Assembly (NCBI GenBank): GCA_020912385.1
Contig: CP087208.1
Coordinates: 3,038,001-3,102,000 of the forward strand
From: Neofusicoccum parvum
Lineage: Eukaryota > Ascomycota > Dothideomycetes > Botryosphaeriales > Botryosphaeriaceae
Length of the DNA: 64,000 nucleotides
Direction: 5' to 3'
The translations under genes were made by a program, and so were the position numbers. The notes beneath the pieces were generated by a model, which was not told the DNA's origin, searched no databases, and saw nothing but the letters and a program-made list of their open reading frames with translations. This document shows positions 45,987 through 57,494 of the stretch, one piece after another. The first letter of the stretch is position 1. Every line of letters starts with the position of its first letter.

Positions 45987-47385
45987 GGCGGGTGCGTGGG
46001 TGTGGTTGTCGCCGGGGGTGAGGTGAGGCGGGCGTTGTTGAGGAAGTCAGAAATTCGGTGTTGCGCCATTGAGACAGTTGAACGCTTACGCACGGGCTTG
46101 GCGGCCGAAGCTTATCTTATCCATCGATCTGCCCGCCGTTCCGCCGCCTGTCTCCGATGTCGCTGAACCCTGTCGGCGTGCTGTCACGCCAGGAACGGGC
46201 ATGCGGCGAGCGAAGTGGCCTGTTCAGGAAGCCCCAGCTCCCGCGCCTTGACAAAATCGAGGAGCATGATGTCATGGCCTCGCTCAGCGCGACACTCGTG
46301 ACACGTAGCCGCATGTGCATGGCTCCCGCCCCAAAGCTCGGGGGGTTCCCTTCTGACAGCCTGCGTCAAGCATAGACACGAGAGCTGACGCCGCCGACAC
46401 CTAGTGTATAAGGCCGCATGCACAAGCAGAGCCCTCATCATGCTGAGTAGGTTTCTTTTCGCTAGTAAGGAGCGGAAAGTATGCTCTAGACAGGCTCGCA
46501 ACAAGAAGGAATGTGTGTAACTAGCTGCATGCAAGGCCACGATCCTGCTGCCCCGCAATCAACATGAAATCAAGCAACAAACTCAATCGAACCTCAGCGC
46601 TATCCGACTACTCCGTCCTGCCCCCCGTCTGCTCTACGATGCCGTCATTGCCAAATTGCCCCCTCTCACCGCGTCATCACCGTAAACATCAAGGAACGAA
46701 GAATGGAGAAGACAGCAATCAAGCTACTTTAATCATTTTTTTCTCCACTGAGAGAACGGAAAAAGTCCACAAAGTTAAAAGGCCACTATCAAAGCCACAC
46801 TTTCAAAAGCCCAGAAGTGAAGAGAAAAAAACAAGGTATAAAACTGATGTTGAGCCCAAGCCTCCCAGTCTCTCGTTATTACTGGGCGTGAAGCTGCCAG
46901 AGAGGCAGGGCGCAGAGAGAATAATGAAGAAAAGCGTAAGCACAGCTTAGCTCAGGAGAGGCAGATGCGTCTGCACCCGCGACGGCTGGACCAAGCAGCG
47001 CTCGATGCTTCGTAGGGGGGTGAAGAGATGAAAAACCAATGCCAACAGTAAAGGCTGGAGGCAAGCCAGCACGCACGCACATGTGGAAAGCGCAGCAGAT
47101 GATAGGAAAGGCGCCTGAGAGCTGTTGTTGCCGTCGTCGAACGACCGCGGCGTTGGTGGGGTATTTATTTGCTGTGCATGTGTGCAGCCGGTACGAAGGG
47201 GTATTGACGTAACAAAGTGTGGGGGTACTACTGTTGGACGTGAATTTCGGAGAAGGGCAAATTTTCTGGAATGAGGTACAGACGGAAGGAAACTGGAGTA
47301 ATCTCGGGCAGAGATCATGCGTGGATATTGTCGGAAGCTGCTTGGAGGGATCGGAATTGCTGGAGCCGGCCGTGATTTTGCCATC
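45987..47385. other. Intergenic, no gene recognised
   Basis: It lies between the lipoyl synthase start and the septin stop, both on the minus strand. An AT-rich part at 46560-46960 has a Lys/Ser-rich open frame with no motif. The left end should hold the lipoyl synthase promoter. Confidence 0.5.
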
Positions 47386-49228
47386 TTAGTACGCCGCCAT
47401 TGACCTGTACGACGACGCCGGGTTGACAGGACTGCCAATGCCGTTTCCGAGGTTCGGGCTGCTGCCGTACTGGTCCGTATTACGTCTTGGGGTAGCCGCA
47501 CCACCCGTTCTCCTCTTCAACCTGCTCGTCCTCCATCCCTCGTACCATCTCTCACGGCTTGCCTCGCGCAGCTCCGCACGCCACTCGCCGAAGACGCTCT
47601 CCTTGAGGCGCAGGAAGTCGCAGTGCTCGGGGTTCATGGGATCCGCGAAACCCCAAGCGAAGCGGCGGCCGATGACGTTGGGCTCGTACATGTCGGGGGA
47701 GATGACGCTGAGGGGGATGAAGGGCTCCTCCTCCTCCTCGTCGATCTGGGCGGACATGGTCGAGACTCTACGCGAGTGCTTCTTGCTGTTCGCCGAGTGG
47801 GGGGACTTTGGCGGTGGGGAAGATGCCGAGGTTGACGACTCGTTGTCGGACGCGTTCGAGTCAGACTTGTCGAAGTTGTCGATGACGTCTGCCTGCTTTT
47901 CGCCTTCCTCCTTCTCCTCCTCGTCTTCGGAGCCCTCGTACTCGTCCTCGTCGCGCTCGTCGAGTGCCGATTCGTCGTCCGAGTCCGAGAAGCTGAGAGC
48001 CTCCAGCGGGTCGAGCTTGGCCTGCTTCAAGCTGTCCCACACGCTCTTCTTGAGATGGGCCATGTGGGCAGCCGTGATGGTGTCGGCCTTGCCGATCACG
48101 GGAATGACCGCGGTCTTGCCCTGGAGAATCCGCAGGACCTGCAGGTCCAAGTCCTCGTCGAGACTGCCAACCAGGCTGGGCGTGATGGCAAACTTGCCGG
48201 GGGTAGTGCCGCGCGTGGCGGCAACATTGGCGTCCAGGCGGACTGGGTCGAGCAGCAAGAACACGCAGTGGATGTGGGTGTCACGCACGCCGGCGGCGCG
48301 CACGACCTTCTGCTCCTCGGAAAACGTCTCCTCGAACTTGGACTCGATGAACGTGGCCATCTCGCGCAGCTGCAGGTCGACGACGTTCTTCTCGAGCCCC
48401 TGCGAGTCCCAGAGGGTCACGCCGACGCGCTCATTCTCGATCTCAGTCTCGAGGTACTGCGAGGTGAAGGGCGACTCCGGGTCGACGGCGGGCTGCGGCG
48501 GCGGGGTCTGCACGCGCTTGTGCTTGGGCATCATGAGGGAGGTCCTGAGAAAGTTGATGAAGGACGTCTTGCCGGCGTTCTTCGCGCCAATGACGAGGAT
48601 GCTGCAAGGGAGGGCGCGCGTTAGCTCGTGGCACAGCTGGCGGGAGATCGGCAACCTACTTGAACGGCGTGGGGTCCTTCCTCCGGCGCACGCGGCGCGG
48701 GCTGTTGAGGGTGCTGACGGCGCTGCTGGCGTAGCTGTAGCGGCCGCGGTGGGTCATGCTCTCGGTGCGGGCGTACGGGTCGACGTACTCGCCGTTGGGG
48801 TTGGAGGGGCTGCCCGGGATGGGGGGGATGGGCACGCCGGCGTGCGGCGAGGTGGGCGTCTTGTACTCCATTGAGGGCCGGGTGGTCTTGGACGGGGCGT
48901 GCGCGTAGCCTCCGGCAGCGTGGCGCGAGACGTACTGGTAGCTGTCGGGGCGCGCGTTCTCGCCGCCGAAGGTGTTGATGGTGGGCAGCGGCGGCGGCTG
49001 CGGCAGCTGCGGCGGCTGCTTGGGCAGGGCGGCGGCCTCGCGCTGCTGGCGCAGGAGCTCCTCCTGGGCGAGTGCCTTCTGCTTCTTGCTCATCTTGCCT
49101 CCCGACGTGCTGCGGCCGGCGAGCCCGGTGTTAGACTTCTGGCGGCGCAGGAAGGAGAAGCTGGTGCGGCGCGGCTCTGCGTGCGCGTCGGACGGCTTGG
49201 GCTGGTCGGCGGCGGAGGAGGTCGCCAT
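47386..49228 (-). CDS. Septin of the filamentous-fungal AspE type, 594 residues
   Basis: Two exons (49228-48660, 48601-47386; 58-nt intron) sum to 1785 nt. The N-terminal 185 residues are basic, Pro/Ser-rich and probably disordered, ending in SPRRVRRRKDPTPFN, which resembles the polybasic membrane-binding stretch before the septin GTPase domain. G1 is GAKNAGKTS (195-203), G3 DSQG (255-258) and G4 GKAD (360-363). The GTPase domain is interrupted by a long acidic Ser/Asp/Glu insertion (about 387-465) before PLSVISPDMYEPNVIGRRF and WGFADPMNPEHCDFLRLKE, the septin-unique region. There is no C-terminal coiled coil. Family knowledge: AspE-type (group 5) septins occur in filamentous fungi, not yeasts, and act in septation and hyphal growth. 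The intron splits the codon just before the GTPase domain. Confidence 0.9.
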
Positions 49229-51280
49229 TATGAACGCGGACAGGCAATCGGTGTGCGCACCGAGAGCTCGAGTCGTGCCGGGCAGGCTTGTATCAACGGA
49301 ACTATGGCTGCTTCACGGACCAGATGTGCTAGCTTGCCAGTTCGGCGTTACGCACACATGAGACACAGAACCAGCCGTGTACAAGGGAAGAGGACGTGGA
49401 TCGAGGGGGTCTGCAGCGCGCCCAGGACAGAGGTCAGTACTGTATGAGAGACCGCACAACCGCGACGCGCCGGCCGGACGCCCTTGGCCGTCTTATGCCC
49501 GCCAGGGATGCGTAAATGAAAGTACCTGCTGAGAGACTACAGCGACCTGAGAGGCCCGGGAAGATCGATGTCGCGGGGAAGCGCTTGCGCCAGGCGAGCG
49601 CACTTGTCGACGCGGTGTTTGGCTCGGGGGCGATGCGCGCAGGGCTGAGGGCTGCGGTCACAGGAGCAATTGGCGGAGGGGCACAGCGATCAGAGTTGGA
49701 GAGCCGGCGGAGAGCGCAACAGGCACAGCCAGGCGCGAGATCACAGCACCCGCTCGCCGCGCTGCCGCCCCTGAAGCGCGCGACCTGAGTGAGCATGCTG
49801 CTGCAATCAGCACGCAGCCAATCAGCCGCCGCGCTGGCACGGGCCCGCCGGGGATTGATGAAACAGCGCCACGGCTGGCTATCCTTTCTCGAAGGCGGCC
49901 GTCGATCAGAGTCGCCTCGCGCTGAAACTGGCTGGCTGGCCTGCGCGAGCCACCACGCGGCAGTGCTGTGTGGCACGAGAGAGGCGCGTCGTGCGGTTGG
50001 ACATGGCCAGGAGCGCCGTGTGGAGCCCTTCCCCGCGGCCCCAAGAGTCAAGCCGCGCATCGCTGGACGCGCCGCTGGACGCACCGCTGGACCCTTCCGC
50101 CCTTCGCGCGCCGCTGCACCACGGCCGACGACCCAGCGCCGCGCGACGGGTGCCGCGCGGGCCCGTCACGCATCGTCAGCGTCATCGCCGGCGAGCCTGC
50201 ACCGCAGCCACACTCGGAGCGATCCCGCCCTCCGCCTGCCGCCCTGCAGGCACCAGAGCGACACGCGCGCGCCAAGCGAGCAGGGCCGCAGCACAAATGC
50301 CCGGTGCCGGCTAGCAGCGCAGCAGAGCCACGACCGCCGTCGGACGATCGCGCGCAGGCCGCCCGCCCTCGAACCGGCAAATTCCCCGGCGCCCAACGAC
50401 TCGACGAGGTCGCGCTGCCAGCCCAGCCCGCCCGCTCCTCCATGCCTCGTCTTGCGAAGAAGAAAAGAACGAAAGTGCTTTCCTGTTCGGAGCGTGCTGG
50501 GCACGATGAAAGGCTGCGCCGCATCCGTTTTCCACGATCGCTGCCGTTTCGAGCCGCACAGCCATCGGGCCATGTCCGTTGTGTCGTGCGGCTCCCGCCG
50601 CCGCCGGCTCTCTCGTCCAGCGCTGTGCGATCGCCCCGGGGCCAGACCAGACCAGCCGGCAGCCTAAGGACACAACAATCCTTCGTCAAATTTCCTTTCC
50701 GCTGTCTGGCTGCTGGCAATCTCGCAAAAAGGTGGAGCTTTGGTGCTGCTCCTCATTCTCCCGCGAGAGGAACAGGCGCGGGTGTGCATGCTGAGAACGG
50801 TCCGTCGCTCCGCGGCGCTGCGTCGGCCCTTCAATACACGTAACGGCTGCTGCTTTCGCCAGCGTTCGTCCGATTGAGGTTATAGCCGTAGCCGATTAAG
50901 GTTTCTGTCAAACTATTGAAACTACCCACAAGCGGCCACCGGCTCGCTGCTTGTGGCTCATGGCGTGAACGTCGTCGTGCCACAGTGCGAAATTGGCGCC
51001 CGTTTCTCACCGAGACAGCCGACGCAACGCCCCGCCCCACTCCGTGAGACATGGAGAACATCATTGCCCATGTTGGCCGTCGTCGACATCGCATGCAATG
51101 ATTTTCGTCGTGTTCCTGCAGATTGCTATAAATACAACCACCCAATGCTAGCTGACAGTCACGTGCATCGCGACAAATCTGTCCACCAACATTGCCTTCC
51201 TTGCCCAACCGCGCCGTCCATTTGTTTCCAAGATGGCTTTTCTTCTGCACTTGATATCGTTATCATGAAGAACCCGCCGC
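49229..51280. other. GC-rich intergenic, no gene recognised
   Basis: About 2 kb upstream of the septin gene. Long frames on both strands (49434-50084 minus, 49789-50667 plus, 49968-50843 plus) overlap one another and are Arg/Ala/Pro-rich, as expected from GC composition. A 12-bp CCGCTGGACGCA-type tandem repeat lies near 50065-50095. Confidence 0.5.
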
Positions 51281-53307
51281 CTACTTGCGCTCCTGCAACG
51301 CTTTGTACCTGTCCCTCGCAGACTCCTGGACGCTTTCAAGGTAGCCCTGCTGCGCCACGGTGTGCGCATCTCCCATCTTGCTACCTTCAGCACCAAGTCC
51401 AACACCTTGTCGGTACATCTGCGTCTCAATGGGTGCAGTGATGCCGGTGCCAGTTGCGCCCAGACCAGCTCCAGCAGTGTACCCGGCCTTCGCGAGCAGC
51501 TTCGCTCCTATTCCGGGTTCCGGGGGCGGAGACGGGGAACGGGCCTTCGGGCGGGAGCCGGGATTCTTTGACGGAGGTGCCGTGCTGCCATGCTGCTTCC
51601 GACGCTCCTTGGCGCGGTCGCGGAATTCCTTTGGTGGTGAAGATGGTGCGATCATGGGAACGACCGTGTCCGGGTGAGCCTTCTTCAGCCTCTCCCATCC
51701 GGCTGCGATCTCCTTTTGGTCGCCGAGATTCTTCTTGTGCAAGTCGGACTTCTCAACGTGGGCGTTCAGGGTATCGTTCTTGAACACACGGCCGCAGAGG
51801 TAGCACTTCCCCGCTGCAAAGTCCACAAGAGGGTCTGTGGGCAATGTCTTCTCCAGCTCATCGCTACCCAGCTCAGCCTGCCTCTTGCTCCACGTGTCGA
51901 AAGCCGAAATTTTCATGCGACTCTGTTGAGTGTCAGAGAATAACCCAAATAATTCGCGAGTGTCGCGCGTCAAGCACGTACCTTGGTCTTCGGGACCGTA
52001 GCCTCCTCCGCCTTCCTCTTCTTCGTCTTCTTGTCGCCTTGGTCCGTACTGTTTCCATCACTACCTCCCTTCTGCGGAGGCTGTGACGCTTCAGGCGCTT
52101 TGGCATCCTCTGGCGGGTTCTCTGAAACCATTTCCTCGTTGGCGAACAGTTTCGGGATACGGTACTCGAAACGCTGAGTTGTGTCAGTGCCGGCAAGGTG
52201 AGAATACTCATCCGGAGTACCATCCCTTGCCGGTACGAAGACTCCAAGGTGAGCATATGTAATCGTCACATCGGTTGAAGAGATCTTGAGGCTCTTTTCA
52301 AACATACACTTCTCGTGGGCTGCTTTTGCTTCCTGCTGAAGGTTAGACGTCTTCAGACATGCACTTCTGAATACCGACCTCTTTGCTGTGAAACTCAGCC
52401 AAGCCGTAGCCACAACTGAGACGAGATCTCTTCTCGCGGATCAAGAACACGCGCTTTAAGCTGTCCTTCTTGGCACCCGGGTTCCTGGGCACAGAGGTCG
52501 GCTTGAGGCCAGTCGGCTTGAGGCCAGTCGATCTAAGTCCGGCACCAGGAGCAGGCTGCGAAGGACCAGTAGCGGCCGACGTGTCCTCGTCTGTCTTGTA
52601 GAGCTGGGCCAGACCCTCGGCAAGGGCCTTTTCGTCGGTTGACATGTGAAGCCCGGAAACCAGGAGGAACTGGGTGTGCTGGCCGTCAAACGCCGCGTCG
52701 TGCTCTGCATTCGGGGCATGGCGACGAACAACGTTGAGCGGATCGGGGGCGTACAACTCCAGGTCAGACTGGTGCGAGCCCCTCCTGCGGTGTCTGTCTT
52801 CGTTCCTGCGGTAGGGCGACTGGCTGCGGTCCGAGGGGTGGTAATCTTCAAGGACAAAAAGGTCATTAGTTAAGACTGCAATTCGAAGGTGGTCTTAACC
52901 CGGCATCATGATGCTAATGAGGTACCCATGTAGTTTTCTTGCGAGTCGAAGGAAGCACCGCGATAGCCGCGCCGCTCGGGCCCACTGCGATGGCTGCGGC
53001 GCGGCGAGCGGGAGCGAGACGAACGCGATCCGCGACGGCGGTCATCATAGTAGCGCTCGCGCGGGCGGTCGCGGTCATAGTATGCGTCGTACTCCGGGCT
53101 CGTCCTCCGCGGGGCGCGACGCTGGTCGTAGTGGTAGGCATCATCGGGCCGCTCGTGGTAGGACGAGTGCGAGTGTGACGAGGGAGCACGGCGGTAGCTG
53201 TCGTAGTCGCTGCTGCGATCTCTGGCACGGTAGGAGGAGGACGGGCGGCTGTACTCGTCGTAGACACGGTCGTCACCACGGCCTCGATAGGAATCGGGCG
53301 GCGCCAT
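51281..53307 (-). CDS. RNA-binding protein with RRM, C2H2 finger and G-patch-like region (RBM5/RBM10-like), 614 residues
   Basis: Four exons (53307-52926, 52845-52379, 52335-51982, 51922-51281) sum to 1845 nt. The N-terminal 125 residues are an Arg/Ser/Tyr/Asp-rich tract of the type found in splicing factors (SRSSRSRSPRRSHRS). An RRM-like region contains FLLVSGLHMSTDEKALAEGL, KRVFLIREKRSRLSCGYGLA and AHEKC. A Lys-rich nuclear signal (DKKTKKRKAEE) follows. The C-terminal part has a single zinc finger, GKCYLCGRVFKNDTLNAHV with HEKSDLH-type His residues, and a G-patch-like segment, GAKLLAKAGYTAGAGLGATG. This order matches the RBM5/RBM10 group of spliceosome-associated regulators. Intron 2 ends in a tandem CAGCAG acceptor, so the protein may exist with or without one Gln. 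Confidence 0.85.
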
Positions 53308-53862
53308 TATGGACAGGCCGGCGTCGATCAGGCTGAGGCACAGCGAGCGGGGTGCGAGGCGCAGGGTATGGGCATCAAGCGAGCCTCTAGCGAGATACGA
53401 TGCTGACGTGAGGGGTGGATAGGTAGGATGCAGGCAAGAGAACGCAGTGGTTCAGACAAAGAAGATGGGAAAGTCAGCGAGGGACGGAGGCGGCAGACGG
53501 GCGGGCGGGAGCGTGGATCAAGGGCGCGGCTGTGACGTCCGCGCCGCAGGGTTCCTCCCCCGCGCCGGGCTCCGATCGGATCAACCTTAACTCCGCCGCA
53601 CTACCCCGATTGCAGCCGTGCCGCTGCTGATCGATCGAGCAGGGGCCAGAGGCCTCCAATCAACACCACACCATTACTCCATTGGCTCTCACTGTCAACT
53701 TGGCTCTTCATTGCCTCCACAGACCCCAGTAAAATGATTGCCAACAATGGAAAATCCCACAGGCTGGCGAAAGACGCTAGTCCATGCTCTCTTCCTCTCC
53801 TCGCCGCTCACTAGTTTCTCGAATTCCGATCCAGCCTCCTTCTCCCAACCACACCCCACACC
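53308..53862. other. Intergenic, no gene recognised
   Basis: This stretch is the promoter of the RNA-binding protein gene (left) and the 3' region of the kinase gene (right). Confidence 0.5.
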
Positions 53863-55959
53863 TCACAGCACCTGCGCCCCAATCGGATACTTATCCGGCA
53901 CCACGCTCACCCCATTCGGCCCCGGCAGCCTCGGCGGCGGCATCCCCGCCGCCTCCGCAAAAACGTCGCCCACATGCGCACACCCATCCAGCACCTCGCC
54001 CCACAGATCCTCCAGGCCGATCCGCGCCTCGGGCGAGAACGCCATGCACTGGTAGGCCAGCTCGACCAGCCTGCCGGAGTAGGCCGGGCGTAGCGGGTGC
54101 CTGGCGGGCGGGCGGCGGGCCGGCGCGTCGCGGCCGTCGTCGGCGAAGTCGACGGCGAACTCCCTGGCGCGCTCGTCGTACCCGCCGCGCCGCTCGCCCG
54201 CCATCAGGCACCACAGCGTCATGCCGATCTGCCACACCATCGTCCACGCGTCGATGCCCGCGCCGTCGTTGCGCGTGCCGTCGCCGTGTGTGAGCGGCAG
54301 GTCGCGGTCCAGCCGCGCCGCGATGCGGGCGGAGCGGGCGGCCGCGTATCTGGCGAGGGTGTGGGGCGCGGTCGCGTCGTGCTTGAATAGCTCCTGCGAG
54401 GGGGGGGGAGAATGTTACATTTAACTGATGATGAACAGGAAGGGAGGAGGCAAGAGGAGGAGGAGGAGGAGGGCGGCTCTCTTACCGGTGGCATGTGTCC
54501 GGTCGTGCCGCGGAACCAGAAGTCGTTCGGGTTCGAGCGCCGCTTGTGCTTGGGTACGTTCTGGTTTAGGGTGTCGTCGAGGCCGCGGTAGGTCGTCCAC
54601 GCCGCGCCGAAGTCGGCCATCTTGGGCTTCGGATACTGGCGCGCCCACGTCAGCGGCTCTTTTGGGTCAGGCGGGGCGAGGAGGATGTTTTCGGGCTTGA
54701 TGTCGACGTTGACGATGCAGTCCCAGCCAGGTCGGCGGCCGCGGCCGGCGTGTCCGTTCCATGAGATCAGACAGACCTCGGTCAAGGCTTTGAAGATATA
54801 CCTGCATTGGAAAGAGTGTGTCAGAATTGTGCGAGACCTTGGGGTCTGAGCTGCTGTTCAAAAGCTCACCAAATAAATGGCTCAGGCAAACCCCAACGCC
54901 GCTCCGGCTGGTTGTCATAATATCGGAGGAGACTCGCGAGACTTCCATGAGGCATCCAGTCCAGGTAGACCCTCTTGGTTATCAAGCGGCTAGTGGGGTC
55001 GAAGTGGAGGTTATATCCTCGGATCCCGAGTATATGCGCCTGGTGTGCAGCGTAAAGTTGGGTATGTGTCTGGCCTTCCTCGTTGTTGAGTGGGTTATGA
55101 CCAGGAAGGTAGTAATCACTATCGGTTGCTTTCTCCATCTTGAGCACCATTGTCTGCTCACATTGGCTGCATCAGCGGTCGTTCTCGATTCGGACTGGCC
55201 CAGAGAACTCACCCGTACTGTGTTATTGGCCGCGTCTGACAGCCGATAGACGAACACGGTCACCCCTGGCTGGTCATAGAGTCTTTTATGGCATAACCAC
55301 ATCAGAGGCGCTCCAGGAAAAAGTGCACTTTCTCCTTGTTGCTCCGCGACAGTCGGAAAACGATGTCTGCCAGCATTTTTATTGCCTGGTACCGCTGGGA
55401 AAGGAGGAATGCTTGGGTTTAGGCGCCCCCGAGACCGCAATAATCTTCGATTTGCACGGCCGTATGGTCTTTGGTCTGCAGCACTCATTCCATCAAAATG
55501 TTTGTGCCTCTTTTTGATAAAATCATCTGGCACACTGTCAGTTTCGTCTGGCACATGGTGTTAAGAGTCATCGGAGCGTACTTCGGGGCGGATCATATTT
55601 CGCTTTGTGCGCAAGCATGTGCTCGACCACCTCCTCCGGATCGGGATACATATACTGCATGTCAACACCGGTGTTGTATTGGTCAGGGTACAGTGGATGG
55701 CGCTTTTCGAGCTGATATACCCAATATCGCTTCTCGTGTGGGGTGAGACTGTTGAAACGATTGATCAAGCGGTTTACCACCCTCTTGCCTGGGAATCGCC
55801 GTCAGTGCAGGCTTTTCCGTGTCTGAATGTTTTAAATGGCGTACCACTTGCACTACTCTGCTTCAACCCTGGGTTGATGCGCATCTGCGGGGCCTCGGTC
55901 GCGAAGTGATCGTTGACATAAATAGAGCGAGCATGATCTTTGTGCCGCCGCGGAGGCAT
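53863..55959 (-). CDS. Atypical Ser/Thr protein kinase-like protein, N-terminal exons uncertain
   Basis: The C-terminal exons are clear: an exon ending 55213, then 55153-54870, 54801-54486 and 54393-53863, with matching phases. They restore a kinase fold: a beta-3 lysine in NNTVRTMVLKME, a hinge-like VYLDWMPHGSLASLLRYY, a catalytic loop IVNVDIKPENILL, MADFGAAW as the DFG site, and a helix-F-like IDAWTMVWQIGMTLWCLM. The catalytic Asp and Asn are present, but the HRD His-Arg pair reads Asn-Val. Exon A (55959-55845) and exon B (55788 to about 55582) join cleanly through a 56-nt intron. Between 55580 and 55270 coding-like sequence (KMLADIVFRLSRSNKEKVHF) appears in a frame that canonical introns link only partly, so extra introns or a frameshift are possible. 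I know of no characterised orthologue. Confidence 0.65.
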
Positions 55960-56098
55960 TTTGGGAGGTATCGGAATTCTTGTTCTCAAACCACTGGTGT
56001 AAGTAGTGTTACGGCGCAGCCTCCGCAGAGCGAGTAAACAGCAGAACGGAGGATCAAGTGGGGGTGCACGCGTACGGCGCAGAAAGACCCACAAGGAT

Positions 56099-56113
56099 CA
56101 CGTGGCTCACGTG
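56099..56113. promoter_or_regulatory. Paired CACGTG E-boxes
   Basis: CACGTG occurs at 56099-56104 and 56108-56113, within the near-palindrome ATCACGTGGCTCACGTGAT. It lies about 140 bp upstream of the kinase start. Basic helix-loop-helix factors bind CACGTG, but which factor would act here is unknown. Confidence 0.5.
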
Positions 56114-56126
56114 ATGCCAAGAGCAC

Positions 56127-56245
56127 GATCTGTCTGATCTGACGAGCCTCAGGCATCTAGAGACAGATCAAAGGAATCACCTCGCCATGATCTGTCCGAT
56201 CCGAAGAGCCTACCTAACCACACGAAGCAGATCAAACGGATCCAG
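56127..56245. repeat. Imperfect tandem repeat, period about 62 bp, two copies
   Basis: GATCTGTCTGATCT at 56127 recurs as GATCTGTCCGATCC at 56189. Each is followed by a GA(A/C)GAGCCT word and, about 25 bp later, by CAGATCAAA. The copies differ by scattered substitutions. A TATATAA element follows about 30 bp downstream. Confidence 0.6.
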
Positions 56246-57494
56246 AACAGATTGCATAGACCTCTCCTATGTATATAAACCACACTCCTTAGCATAGCTT
56301 TGACCTTCGTGGTCAACTTCACAATAGAATTTGGACTCTATTGGTAACACGGCCTTCGCACGCAGTGCTCAGTCACGTGTATTCGTTCATACTTGTTCTC
56401 TCCCCCTACCTTGTACCCACTCAAGGTAAACCCTACACGGCTTACCACCCTCTTTGGTGTTTAGATCCTTAGAGGCAGAGGCCCGCCGTTACAAGTAGAG
56501 AGATGGTCATGGCAGAGGTTGTGGGAAACTTTACTTCTTGATGGGAGTCTCACAGCGACATGTGAAATCATGGATAAAGCACTTCCACCGTAGGATCCTA
56601 ATTGGGGCTTCATCCATTGTCCTGGAGCACTTCCGCAAACATGCCTACTTTCGATATGAGACAAAGAGCTACACAAAGCTGTGAGAAGCGCTGAAGTGGA
56701 AGGTGACAGAGTCATCAACCACAGTCTGATGAACAGCTAAATTTCTGAAAGGATGCGAAACAAATCCAACAGTCCATTGGAACCCCTTCTTGAAGTAATA
56801 ACAGACGATGTGGCTTATGAGGGATGTGTCTTGGCTGTGACCATTTCGATCAGCCGACAGGCCCTTACGGAAGGAGAAAGCCTTGGCATGCAAACCAAAC
56901 AAAGGGTAAAGGGAAGACCAAGGCGTCCGTATCTGCATCGTGCTTGAGTAATCTTTGTGTCTATTCCCGATGCCATCACTTTCTGCATCAGCTTATTGTT
57001 GACCTGGTTGATTAGGATGCTATTGACCATTTTGTATGATGCGAGATTCCCAAAAGACCATCAGTGAATAGATAACTTTGAGATGTCAATACTTTCAATT
57101 TCCTGCCAACTGTTCGTGCCTTGGCATGCAATTTCTGAGTATCCGGATACGCCTCCGCACGGCAAAGTGGAGAAGACACATTTTCATTTGGACGCAATAC
57201 ATGGAGCGGCTCTGCGGATGTGACAGTGATGAGGAGGCTACTAACTCCAAGAAATGACGTGGCAACCGCGCCGCTGACCGCGCTAATTCTCTGGTCACAG
57301 CCCCAATACAGCGTGGCTTGGCGTCCAAGCAAACATCAAATGCATTTACTTAACAACCCATCCGCTGCCGGTATCTGGAACCCGGAGTCCTCGGGTCCAC
57401 TTTACCTCTTACTTTAATCCGCACATGTCACTTACTGCAGAGCTGAAATTATCACCTACAGCATTCCATTGGGCGCGTCGTCACTGCCTGAGCC

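Larger units (their letters stand above)
55960..57494. other. Repeat- and relic-rich intergenic
   Basis: The left part (55960-56460) is the kinase promoter, with paired CACGTG boxes, a 62-bp imperfect tandem repeat and a TATATAA element at about 56273. The right part (56460-57400) has only short frames broken by stops on the minus strand, suggesting a decayed coding sequence that I cannot name. Confidence 0.5.

Noticed and set aside
44823..46166. 447-codon plus-strand frame over lipoyl synthase
   Set aside because: It is Arg/Ala-rich and antisense to a certain lipoyl synthase. It is a composition artefact.
47423..48874. 483-codon plus-strand frame over the septin
   Set aside because: It is Ser/Arg-rich antisense to a septin with intact G1, G3 and G4 motifs.
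49434..50843. Frames of 216, 292 and 291 codons on both strands
   Set aside because: They overlap in GC-rich DNA upstream of the septin and have no recognisable content.
56461..57400. Intact gene on the minus strand
   Set aside because: Several short frames with interrupting stops suggest old coding sequence, but I could not name a family or join them by plausible introns.
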